Positions 1-12,171 of a stretch of 64,000 nucleotides of DNA are shown here, piece after piece (position 1 is the stretch's first letter; each line of letters starts with the position of its first letter). The DNA lies in assembly GCA_012932295.1 (NCBI GenBank), contig JAAONU010000016.1:18691530-18755529 (forward strand), given 5' to 3'. Under the pieces are notes generated by a model that was given only the letters and a program-made list of their open reading frames with translations, did no database searches and was not told the origin of the DNA. A program made the position numbers and the translations under genes. The DNA is from Cyclina sinensis (Eukaryota; Mollusca; Bivalvia; Venerida; Veneridae).

Positions 1-3000
1 TTGTTTCAGCATTCAAACTTTGTAGCTTTATTTATGTTTTACATAAAACATTAAACTGTTTGAGAAGATAATTTTGCTTAACGGTTACAATTCAGCTAAC
101 AGACGATAAAATTGTTTCTCACAGAAAAGCAACTCTGGCATGCTCCAGAGCTGTACTCAAATGATTACCATCCTGTTTGACTGATCACCCAATACACTGT
201 GTTTGCATATTATATAGCTCTGCTGACAGTTGTTATATTTAGCTGATAGTTGGTATATTTAAATGGTGAAATGTAATTTTATATGTGCTTCTGGAAGACT
301 GAATTTTCAAACACTGCTTTTGGAAAAAAAAGCAGCCGTACGGGGTCTAACGTAATTTTTGCAAAACGTGGTGTTGCTGTGGTATTTAGTTCTTAATGAG
401 CACATTAATCAAGTATAGTTAAGTGAGATAATACTGAAAAACACAGTTATATCTATTTATCATCATTGTGTTAATATTTGATTTTACTCGAGGGAACATG
501 ACTTTACCTGACAGAAAAATAAACAAACTGAAAAAAAATTTTAAGTAAAGTTTAGTTGAAATAATTGCAGTAGAAAACAATACGGATTTGATAGATACAC
601 GGCTTTTACACCTCAGGAGATGAAAGGTCTTGTAAACGTTTCAAGATACTTGCGTTCAAATTACTTTATTGTATTGACTCTTTACAATAAAACTTTGTGG
701 AGAAAGTAAAAATTGTCTGTTTACAAGATGGGCGCGCAGAAAGAAATACACTGCCATATATCATAGAAACACAACGCATCGATGAAATTTAACATCCACC
801 TTTTTTACGATCATAATTGATTGTACAGACGGATCTAGCCACTTAGGAAAAGTCAACTTTGTAAAGTAAATAGTCTGTAAAAACTGATTTTTTGTTATTT
901 AGGTACATTGGTTATTTTTTTTGTAATTTAGATACAACCGATAGAATTGTAACACGTGAAAATAGATTATGGAAATAAATTACTCCTTTTTTCCTGTATG
1001 CTAAGAAGTTTTCTGTCTTTATCACTGTCTTTTCCAGTAGAGTAAAGACGACGCTCTTTGTACATAAAAACTGTTGAAGTTTATTCAAACTTGCTGAAAA
1101 CGGTAATCAAAAACAAATTGTTTTATCTAATTTTAGAATCCACCATTGCTTATATTTAAAGATTCTGTCTGGAATAAAACTATTTTTATGTAAAAAATAA
1201 ATAAAAGAGCAAATTTTCTGGCACAAATATAAGCCAACATGATCATGTTCAACCACGTGTTCAGAAAAAAAACGTCCGTGATCGATGGCCCTGTGGCAAT
1301 GCATTTTCAAAGCTAGAATGAAGTATTTAAAAATTATAATAAAACATATCACGAAATATCTTTTTTTTATCAACAGTTTTCTGAAGTTTCTATGATGATA
1401 ATTCAATACATGCTCGAACTGTGAAGATTATATTTTAATCTGCGTAAAAGGAATGTTATGCACGGTGCAAACAGAGCAATATTGAATGCCTAACTATTGT
1501 TTTGCTGAAAATGTTGTTTAAAGTTAATTTAAATACAGTAAATGCTTGCTGTATTACGATCGATCAAAATGTGGTTTTATTTATTAATAATCTAATACTA
1601 AACTGAAACATCATTATAAAAGTATTGGTAACATAATGAGGTTGATTTTCTGGGACGGAAGGTTACTTTTCAGTTATTGAATATAAGCGTCTTTTTAAGG
1701 AAAATACGAAATCTTATGTTATAACATTTAAGCCAAAAGCTGTAAAAAATGAAAACGCCTAACACTAAAAAGCATTGGTCAGCCTTATTGGACAAAGTGT
1801 TTTAACGTCTTAAAACCCATTAGTTTGGTTTGGACTTAAAAAAGACATGACTCAGCCTTTTTTCAAATGGCCGGAAGTAAAAAAAAAAGAGTAAATAAAT
1901 TTTTAAAAAAGTGATTTTTTTTTCAAGCCTTTTTTGAGAGGGAATTCTTTGTTTTTTGAACAAGGTTGCCTGTTTCTTTGAATGGATTAATTTAAATAGC
2001 AGCGAATTAATACAGTTGTAAACTAATTACAACATTTTATCGAGTTCAAGTAATAAAATTTTTACTTCTACATATCTCTCTATATATCTATTTCTATCTA
2101 TAAAAATATGTGGCCGTGGTAAAAGGACACATGAAATTTGGAAAGTATATATTGACAGTTTGAGTCAAGTACTGCAGAACCAGTAAGTAACTGGCTTTGT
2201 AATGTAATTTGGCGTGAAGTAGGCGCGCAGAAACTTATTTTGCATTACTGAATCCGACCTCTACGTCATTTTTGCCGATAATTTACAATCCGTTCCTTTC
2301 TTTCAAGAATATAAAATGTGACACATATTAAGCAATGAGATATTGCTTATAAACCTTTTAGTTTGCATTTAGGTTTTGAGTCAAAAAGCCTATGGTCTCG
2401 TTTCCGAGAGTCATTCCGTTTTCGTTGGCAGTAACAAATAAAATGCCTGGTTTTTGCCCACCATTGGTATTCAAACAGCGATCCTAGTTTCTCTTAACAG
2501 TAATCCGGAAGTCAATGTGAAATCTCTGCATATATAGTTCATAGGCAGATGATTTTAGACAAAATGGCGTATAACGAACAATAATACTTGGTTTCATGAG
2601 TTGTCTTGTTTTCTGTTGTTATAAGTGTGATAAATAAACTTATTTATTTTAGTCTATTCCATTTGCAAATAAAAAACCCGCTTATTAACATCAATCTATA
2701 TGACTTTCTTTAAAAAAAAAGTTATCACGTTTCTGTAATATCTATGATATTAGATTTGAAATATATCTTTCACTAAACACTAATAATCTGATATTTCTGC
2801 ACTAGCTTACCGTTAGACCTAATGTAGTAATATTATTATAAATATGTGTTAAACAATTTAACCAGGCATATTAACATCCAGAGATATTGAGGTAATAAGT
2901 CTTAGTTTCCAGTATAAATTTCTCAATTATTATTTTTTTTTTACAAAAGACTGATTTAATAAGTTACTTTGTTAAAAGAATGAAGTGTTACACTGGTTGA

Positions 3001-4816
3001 CTCTGACCTTCATTGACAATGATAGAGTTAAAATTAGGTTTGAAATAGCATTTGTAAATATAAAATGTTACAAAAAAGACAAGTACTAATTTTGTAATAT
3101 ATCTAATATGTCAGGGTATTATCAGTAACTGTATACAGAAGATTTAACAACAGCACATAAAAGTCACTTCAGTTCCAGTCTTACATGAACCCATGGCTAC
3201 ATTCTTAAATACCTGTTGAAGAACTACGCATGATGAGAACTTGCTTTGTTTAACTGAAGTCGCATGGATCAATAAAGTGAATTAAAATTACTGACAATCA
3301 TATAAGATGGTTAATAGAACTGTCTCTTTCGTGTCTTCGGTATTCAGTGACTGGAAATGGCTGTCTGCATTGCTTTGTCTGGAAGCCTTTTACATAGCAA
3401 ATATATTTCAGACAAATGCATCATAGACACTTAACAATGCACTTGTCATTTTAACGAAACATCCAAGCACTTTTGGTGAGAAATTTACACTCAAGCATTA
3501 GAAAGCAGCATTTGTTTTGCTAAACACGAGTGTCGTACTTAATGGGGCTTAATGTAGGGCAATTAATCTTTCATCTTCGTTTTGCGACATTGATATGAAA
3601 AAAATATTATTAACATGAAACAATTCAATGTACTTTAAACAAAACCTTTTGAGTTTTTTTTTTCAGAATAGCAGTTGTTATATACCAGTTTAACATCAAG
3701 CACTGCTTACTTTTTTCTTTTCAAGCAACTTATATTTTTTTTGCACTTAGCTCTCCAGTTACATATACTCGTTTGGAGAGACAATGGTTCGAATACTACA
3801 GGGATTTTATATATTTTTACGGTTTTAAAATGTCAAGCACTCCGTTCTTACAGTTTAAGCTTGTCATTTTTGATAAAGTTAAAATAATTAACATAATTAT
3901 ATTTTCAAATAATGAATATAAAATTTTCAATCATTTTTTTCAGTTTTTCTTATGCGTCAGACTAGATTGTACAGTGACAGAATAAAATGCAGTATTTTGT
4001 ATAAAAATTCTAAATTTGATTTAAATAAAGTTTTTTTATCTGAAGTAAGGTTGGCAATAGCATATGACAGTTTACACTCATCGACTGCTGTGGAAATAAA
4101 ATCTCAAAAACTACTGAAGGATATATCAATCCACCTTATCTATAATAATCTTCCCACAAATTGTTTGGCATTGACAAAATCAGCATGGTTTGTAAAACAA
4201 GTGTAAATCATTAAACAGCGTCAATACTTAACGTTTTTGTATCGAATAGATATATTGGAACAAAGCTGGACACTGTAAAATACTTAATTTAATATTCAAA
4301 TATATTTGACATAAATATGTAAAGATTTACAATAAATTGTTGTTGATATTGATGTCTATTTATGACAATGATACACGCAGGTTTTTACGTTTCCAATTAA
4401 AGTGTTGTCAGATATTCCCAAAAATGTGTTATAATATTTAATAGCTATTTTGTTTGGTTGTAAAATTTTATTTTATTTTTTAAATCACATTATTCATTAC
4501 GAGCGCCGCCTCCTTTTAAGTTATCAAGAACATATCTCTGCACTCTAGTTAATAAAATAATTATTGGGGTTTAATGCACGCCAGGGGTCGTTCAAAATAA
4601 TCTTGCAATAAGTCATGCGATAGCGTGACAGTAACAATTGCATTCAAATTTTAGTTGGCCGTATGAGACTGGCTTAATCATGTGACTTTAACAATAATAC
4701 ACAATGCAAATAAGGAATATCAAAGTGGTAAACAGTATAGATAAGCATTAGAAATAGAGAAACATTATATCACGTGATGAATTTACTACAGCGAATCTTT
4801 AAACAAATCGAATATC
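1..4816. other. Gene-free AT-rich sequence
   Basis: I see no exon with convincing coding character, no RNA gene and no clear repeat here. The few open frames (for example around 3675-4206 on the plus strand) are short, AT-driven, overlap one another in different frames and have no recognisable motif. Homopolymer tracts such as those near 1875-1925 and 2930-2943 are the only structure. Confidence 0.6.
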
Positions 4817-4820
4817 TTAA

Positions 4821-5585
4821 GGTATTAGAATACTAATAAACATATTGTCAGCTCTCACTGAATTGAGCTGTTTTAAGAAATATTCTTACCTAGAACAAAA
4901 TATAAACTGTATAAGACACTTTTACCATGATGGGAGTTTCAAGAAATGACTAATATTCACTTCAAACCTCACCAGACTTAATGTTTTGATAAGGTAATGA
5001 AAAACACACTTTTTTTCTAAAACTGACTGACCATAAAAACAGCTGTTACTTAATATGTAATCATTCACATTATAAAGACGTACTGACTGCTGAAAAAAAA
5101 GAAAAATGACAAGCCGAAAATGAGAACAAACGAAATAGAATTATAAACATGGCACGAATTTACCCCACCTACTTCAATATGAGGGGATGTTATCAACGTA
5201 AACTTCAATATGAATCTTCGGGGCTTCAAATTAGCTACAATTATTTTTATTCATATACTTTTCTGAACAGAAAGGTAAAATATCAAACACTTATACCGAG
5301 TAATTTTGGAGAAATTAATAACTGAAATTACAGATACCCTAATTTACCACGTTGAAAAGCTTTGTAACAACTGAAATATATTTAAAACGAAAGGAAATGG
5401 ACATTTAAATTTTATAAAAGTTACAGTTGTAAAACCAGAACAATGTAAAACTGCCAAAAACTAGAGAAGACATGGCTTGAGTGGGGTTGAACCAATGGCC
5501 GTCAGTGAAAATGTCTCAATCCTACACAAATAAATGGAATTGAATACTCTTCAGAGTGGAGGTAGGGTATTAGGAATCTAATACC
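4821..5585. mobile_element. TTAA-flanked MITE (piggyBac-type non-autonomous element)
   Basis: The two ends are inverted copies of each other. The left end reads GGTATTAGAATACTAATA (from 4821). The right end, reverse-complemented, reads GGTATTAGATTCCTAATA, which is 16 of 18 identical. Both ends are directly abutted by TTAA (4817-4820 and 5586-5589), the target duplication used by piggyBac transposases. Each terminus is itself nearly palindromic. No coding frame lies inside the 765 bp, so this would be a non-autonomous deletion derivative or MITE. A chance pairing of AT-rich ends cannot be excluded without finding further copies. Confidence 0.55.
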
Positions 5586-5589
5586 TTAA

Positions 5590-7875
5590 CGATGTTTATG
5601 CCATCCCAAAGACGGCCTACAAAAGGCCAAATAGACAGCGATCTAAAACAGTATGATGATAAGTTTCAAATATGTAGTTTTACTTTTATAAACTGAAATA
5701 AAATATGCAAAATATTTTTATATTAAGCAGCATTAAATAACTAGTGTCAGTATGTGGGCAAAAGATCAAATAGTAGATTATCTCTATCACATCTCTCTTG
5801 ATTTATTTTGTATTCCTGGTGAATAAAAACCTAATATTGACTCAGGTCTCATTATGTTTTTATTTCTTTAGTCAGGGGAAAAATGGTATCAGATATGACA
5901 GTTATTAGATACTCCGTACTACATTTGACTTACCAGTTAGTTTAATAAAAAATCAATACTGTAACGTGAATGTATTTCCAAACATTGTTTTCAAAAACAT
6001 GGGGAGCAGATCTTTGCATTGAATATTAGAAGATTTCATAACATTTATTCATAAAAGCTTTAGTGATAACGAGTGTTACTGGATTTATTTTCATTTAGTA
6101 AACTAGGCGACATAACAATCATTCTGTTATTCTAAAAGCATGTTGGTTGATTGAGATGTAAAATACTGAAACGTTATAATTTTCCTTACGTGCCTTGTGC
6201 AATTTACCTGTTTTAACAAGGATGATCACATGGACTTAACCTAGTAGCACGTTATTTCCAGTTTCAGAATGACAAGAAAATTAATAGAAATGTTTTGGGT
6301 GTGAGGGATCTGTTCTAAATACTCATGCAATTTGCAGATTCAGCAACGATTAACATCATATCGTGTTACAAAGATCACAGCATAGTGCAACAAACCATTA
6401 TAAAAATGTTTAAACAAGTTTACTTAAAATCCAATATATGTCAGCATTTTGCCTATAGTTTGTCTATTGTCATACGGCAACATCACCACCAAGCACCATC
6501 ATTTTTTTTATTTTGAATTTAAGAATTTGAAACAAAACTTTATAGACGTCTTTTCAAGACTATTTACCTAAATATTATTGGTCAAAAGAACTCAGTACAC
6601 TATGTTATATCTGAATTATTTCTCTAACCACGACTTCTTTTTTGCACTAACATGAAACTCGATTTTCAATTTATTTTTAAATTAGAGTAATAGTATCACC
6701 AACTGTTTCATGCAAGAGCATTGTCATTTAACTTGAAACATTTCAAAATTGACGTCTGTATATTCAATTCGTAAGGAAATTTCTGTATTTACAACATATA
6801 TAAGAGGGAGAGCTGTTCCTTTACAAAGTCAAATGGTGTCATTCAATTTCAAATAATCAGTGCTTTTTTACACTTCTTTGAACGAAAATAGTCATTTAAA
6901 TCACGTTTAATGACATTACTTTCTTCATGTTGTATGCCCGCATCAGTTTAATGATCTTGCAAGGTGCCGTACGCAGTGGAACATGTCAATTATTTCTGAC
7001 AGATTGTAACTTGTCAATTATTTCTGAGAAATTTTACCTTTTACACAAAAAAAAATAGTATTACTTAACTAAACAAGTCAGTTTTGAACACTTCTGACCG
7101 TGATTAAGCTGAAACTGAAAAGCATGGCACACATGAGCTTTGTTTTGCTCAGACCATCTCAGTCTCGAGAAACCATGGTTACACTTAACATCATGTCATC
7201 ATGAGTGTCCACTAACACAATGTATCATATAAAATGTACCAACATAACCCTTTTACATTTTTAAAGTAAGCGAAAACGACGAACTGTAGCTAAGAGCTTT
7301 AATAAATCATTTAAGAGAAGCTAGTTAACATTCTTACATTCTGGTCCTAAAATCTTACGTGAAATTCTATTTTTAGCAATGTCAAGAAACAAAGAAGAAG
7401 ATTTTTTGTTAATTTGTTTGACGTTGCGTACTGTTTTGTTATGCACTTAGTATATTAATTGCACAATGGGTTTTCTTTAATTTGTTCACACATCTTTGTC
7501 AGCGTTAGTTTCTTTGTACTCTTGAGTCGTCATGGACTGGGCTTTCCTGGAATAGGCCGTCTACGACTTGCGCCGACCTGACTCTGATGACTGACTGTCA
7601 CGCAAAAATCACCGTTGTAGGGGGAGAATTACCGTGGCTGCGAGAATACAGGGAAAGATTGTAAAGTTTGTCCAACTGCCAAGGTGCCACTCCCTGAGAA
7701 ACACTTTCTTTACTGCATAGTGGTAGGTTTTTACCTTTCTAATTACGTTTTTTAGTTACGACGTTTCCATCCAGAAATGCGTAAAATGGAAATAAAAATC
7801 TTTAGAAATAAGTTAATACGACACCAACAGTTCTTATTTGAATATATTGACCTTTATAGTGAAGTGGTACTAGTG
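5590..7875. other. Gene-free sequence
   Basis: No supported gene. A short GC-richer patch at about 7530-7700 stands out from the surroundings but has no open frame, tRNA-like boxes or inverted repeats that I could identify. Confidence 0.55.
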
Positions 7876-7895
7876 TTTTTTTTTTTTTTTTTTGC
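7876..7895. repeat. Poly(T) tract
   Basis: A run of 20 T. It could be the 3' tail of a minus-strand retroposed sequence, but no element body was recognised beside it. Confidence 0.9.
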
Positions 7896-7989
7896 TGTTT
7901 TTTTAAATCGTACACGAATGAAAATATCATTATATTTTTAATTTACACAACACGCTTATATCTTCCTTTTTTTGTTATCATATTTATTT

Positions 7990-8265
7990 ATTTCGTTCAA
8001 AGAAAATCTTATTTTGTTTTAACGAATTAACATTTCGTTTGAACGAATTAACATTTCGTTTTTACAAAAAAAATGATTATTTGTTTAAATGAAATAACAA
8101 CTCGTTATTCTTATTTCGTTTTAAGAATTAAATGTTATTACGTTCAAACGAAATTTTCATTCGTTATAACGAAATTGTTATAATGATATTATTTCGAATA
8201 AAAGAAATAATTTAACGTTTAACATAATATTATTTCGAAATGCTACTTCGTTTAATCGAAATAAA
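7990..8265. repeat. Degenerate inverted repeats of AACGAAAT / ATTTCGTT
   Basis: The heptamer-octamer TTTCGTT and its complement AACGAAA recur about a dozen times in both orientations, separated by AT-rich spacers of 10-25 bp (for example 'aacgaattaacatttcgttt' twice in a row near 8020-8060). Because the motif occurs in both orientations the whole patch can fold on itself. A similar patch with 'cgaaataacat' lies at 42868-42963. Confidence 0.6.
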
Positions 8266-8269
8266 ATCA

Positions 8270-10110
8270 ACGTGACAACCATAAAATAAGTGTGAAATAT
8301 GTCACTTTAGGGGCTCCGTAATGAAGACGTGAAGCAAATACAAATTGGATCACAAGAATGGAACCATAGAGAAACGAGTTATTCAGACTTAAGCATTGTA
8401 GAAGATTTGACAGTAAAATCGATTCCATATAATGCTCTTTTTGTCAGAGAAAGAGCAATGACTGTTTTCCTAATAGGCTGCAATAAACGTATGACGTTAA
8501 ACACAAAATCTTGACGTTTAAATATCTTTATTGGCTATAGACCCTTTTTTGCTAAAACTGTTTTCAGATTCCATTCTTCTATTATTTAACCCACTCTTTT
8601 GTTATTTTTGTTTTGCTTGAGTTTTAAAGTTTATATTTTTGTTAAACAACACTTATTTCTTTCTGTTGAGTCACATGCACGTTTGTGTTTGTGCACGTTC
8701 GTGTTTCATCGTGAAAGAAAGGAGAGAAGATTTATTTTTTAACTGAAACGTGATCATTTTGAAATTAAAACTTAAACTATTACTGGTTTTTAATGAACAT
8801 AATATATCAAATGTACAATGTAAAAAATATAATATTTTTTTCTATTATTATATTTTCCAACAGTATATTTGCGTTGCTAATGTAAGATTGGCGCAATTTG
8901 CAAATTATAGCTTATTGATGCCGATAGATTAATTCGTAAGTATCGTCATACAGAAAAAAATATCCAGTAATCTAGGCTTACAAATATAGGCAAAAACCTT
9001 GTATGTATGGCAGATCGTCGGTATAACCTTTGAGTCTTACTTCTACCTAAAAGTATAGAAAAAGCCCTAGCATTTACGACCGTGTATTTTACACAAATGC
9101 CATATCCCACAGACACAAGAAATTCCTTTACCAGAAAACATCGTAGTTTTTCCTTCAGCCTTTTATATCACTCAAGGTATCGATCACCCACGAGATCTTT
9201 CATCTATATGAAAAACGAGCTCATAGGTTACGAGTCATAGCTCTCGAAGTAACACTTTCCGTGCCTACTGTAACCCGAACAAAGCTCACTACTACAAAGA
9301 GAGGCCGACACTTGCTGACACACTATCGAAATGAACGGTCTTACTGTTAATATTAAGTCTGAATAGGTTCTTATACCAGCAAAGTTTTTAATTTTGATAT
9401 CTTGAATCACAAGTCTAACAATATTTTGTCAAAGATTTAATACAGTTTAAACTTTTGATTCGAATTGGATGCTGAATTTGTTCTTATGTATGCTTCAACT
9501 CAGTGAATGATAAAATAATTAGCTAATATGTAATGGAGACTCTTTTAATAAATATTGATTTTTTCTATTTTAGGGCCTTAGGTCTGCCATCAATTTTGGT
9601 CGACCTTATAATGACCTACCAAAAGTCTGGTCGAAAAGAAAGGAATAATTCCGAATGAATTTTTTAAATAATGTCATTGGTCAAAACTGTAAACTGCGCA
9701 AAAAAGGTTTCGCGACAATTTACAGTAACTGCATTTATTAACATGATTGGTACATGGAATCATTTTCGTTTCACTGGGAAGTGCCCGTAAAATATGTCAG
9801 TGACGCCTTTTAGCCTGTATTAACTCATTAAAGATAAACAAAATGTATGATAATTTAAGATAATCTAAATAACCTCCATTTCCGACTGATCGACATGTCA
9901 GACTCATTGGCGATAAAACACTAGCACTGGATAAAAAGTCGCATGCTTGGCATTTGGCTGTTGGCATTACGGGAACATTTTTCAAGCCTATAATTGAAAT
10001 TAAGCATACTCTTAACATTATTAGACTGATTATTAAACGCTGAGATACAGCGTGCACACGTACGTCGGTATTCCTTCTGTGCGTGAACGGAAGTGGACCG
10101 GGTACGGGTA
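8270..10110. other. Gene-free sequence
   Basis: Short AT-rich open frames only. No splice-consistent coding exon or element boundary was found. Confidence 0.5.
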
Positions 10111-10113
10111 TGT

Positions 10114-10733
10114 AGCCACAATGAAGCCACAGAGGACAAGGGGCCGTGTGTTTCGGCCGTGGCTCGGTTTCAAACCAATTGTCTCGTGTTTTGAGTCGTG
10201 GTGCCCAGGGAGACGTGTGTCTGTGCGACGAACCAGTGTAAATACGTATGAAAAGCGTATTTGCGCGAAGGCGTTTTTTTTCTCGAGGTTTAAGGAGCTT
10301 AGCTCGGTACTGGTACACTGGTCGGGGCCAAAGACCGGTCTCGTACACTAGCCAAGCTAACGGGTTTTGCAGCAGTGTATAGCACCGGCCTGTCGCTATT
10401 CAAACCGCTGAGGCAGAGCGTGCCAAAGTGTGCACAAAACGCGCATAATCTTTTTTTTTTCATTACTGTATACAGCATATAGTGGCGGTCAACGGGTAAA
10501 GCCCTGGTAGGGTGTGAAATTTTCTTCTTATTATTTTCATGTTCCTAAACATTAGTCTTATCGTTTTAGGTGCTTTGATGGGCTCAGCCTCGCAACTATG
10601 GAACGCCGAGACGAGAACACGGACAAGGTTGCTGGCATTGGGAGAGCGGTATTCAGTGGAATGGACGGTGCTGGCTTCCCAATGGTAAGAAGAAAAGATC
10701 TAAGAGGGGCAGCATTTGCTAGCCAGATATCCC
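10114..10733. repeat. Tandem duplication, unit A (~620 bp, GC-richer)
   Basis: This unit is repeated immediately downstream with substantial divergence. Shared landmarks are 'atgaagcc(a/g)cagaggaca' (10121 and 10741), 'actggtacactg', 'gcagagcgtgccaaa', 'tgtgcacaaaacgcgcat' and the closing 'tttgctagc'. It is more GC- and CpG-rich than the surrounding DNA. Frames open on both strands are not conserved between the two units, so it is unlikely to be protein-coding. Identity unknown; possibly a dispersed element or an old tandem duplication. Confidence 0.7.
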
Positions 10734-11310
10734 AGTCCCTATGAAGCCGCAGAGGACACGGGGACAAAATGTTTGGGTTGTAGCTCGGTTACGAACCGAT
10801 TACCATGTGTTTTGAGGCAAGGTGGCCGAGGCAAGGGATGTCTGTTCGTATTTGCCCAAAGGTGTTTTTTTCTCGAGATTAAAGGGGCTCGGGTTCTATA
10901 CTGGTACACTGTCCAGAGCCGGGACTGGTCTCGTTCGCTAGCAAGTCAAACAAGCTTTGCAGCGGTGTATAGCAATGGCCTGTCCCTGTTCAAACGGTTG
11001 GTGCAGAGCGTGCCAAAATGTGCACAAAACGCGCATTTTCTTCTATTTTACGCTGTATTACTGTATAGAGTATATAGCAGGGATCTTGTGTCCGAGCCCT
11101 AGTAGAAGTGTGAATTTTTTTTTTCTTGTTTTCATGTTTCTAGGCATTAGTCTTGTCGTTTCATGTGCTTTTAGGGGCTTGAGCTCGCAACTATGGACCG
11201 CCGAGACTAAAACACGGACCAGGGTCGCTGAGAGCGATTATCAGGGGAACGGACGGGGCTAGCTTCCCAGTGGTAACTTGTCAATGTCCCAGTAGGGCAG
11301 TGTTTGCTAG
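10734..11310. repeat. Tandem duplication, unit B
   Basis: Second, diverged copy of the preceding unit in the same orientation. It lacks about 35 bp present in unit A (roughly 10222-10258), which accounts for most of its shorter length. Many point and indel differences indicate an old duplication. Confidence 0.7.
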
Positions 11311-12171
11311 CTAGACGTCCCAGCTACTCGAGGATGCATCAAACTTGCCTCTTCTAACTTTTTTTTTTTTTGCTTCGGCACCTTTCCATATTTCGCGTTG
11401 TCGTTTCGACGAAACGAAAACACGCAAATCGGCGACTTTTTCGCATCGGCACCAGCGCCAAGACGCTGAGGGCAGAAAACAGCCGCCATGATCAATGGAA
11501 ATCAAATATTATAAACATATTCTGCTAGCATTTTGCTCAGACAGTCAAAATTTATTTTAGGTGTACACCCTTAATTACCGTTTCATCAATGATAGTGCAT
11601 ATATAGATCGTTTGTAATAACGTTCAGCGACAGTGTACTATTCTTGTTTTCCAGACCACGAACGTCTGCTACTGGCGACTTTAAAGACACGAAACTGCTA
11701 AGATGTTAATTTAAGCAAGGTGGAGGCTCTGAAAGAACCCTAAGAAAAAAGGGCAATTTTTACTTTTATTAACAATCATATAGATGTGGTTCATGCTCAT
11801 TTATGAAACTAGACAGCCTAATTACACATTTATAACCAGTTAATAAGCTTACAACATAAACAGAAACTTAAGAAGCAAAATAAGTGAAAACAAAAATGTC
11901 ATAATGATGCATGTATCAAGATGTACCCCGTTTACCACTGTAAACATGTCCATGTAAACATGTCCATATGTTATTGTGAACCTCGAAGTGAAAACACTGC
12001 CAACTAAAATAATTATGTCGTATGACATGGTCTGTGATGTCTGCATGCTTTTAAGGTGTACAAGAAACACATTTCCAACAGGAACGTTTTGGCATTTTAA
12101 GTGACTGCATTTTAACTTTGTGAATAAAAATTAAGGGGAAACACAAAATTACATTATGAAATTATATTTAA
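11311..12171. other. Gene-free spacer before the satellite
   Basis: Contains a CpG-bearing patch at about 11385-11480 with a short inverted repeat (gcgttgtcgtttcg paired with cgaaacgaaaacacgc). Otherwise no gene was seen. Confidence 0.5.

Noticed and set aside
3675..4206. Three overlapping short plus-strand frames
   Set aside because: Different frames, AT-driven residues (F, I, L, K, N, Y), no splice or domain support.
9797..10351. Overlapping 183- and 99-codon frames on opposite strands
   Set aside because: They lie in the GC-richer duplicated unit, are not conserved in the second unit and show no motif.
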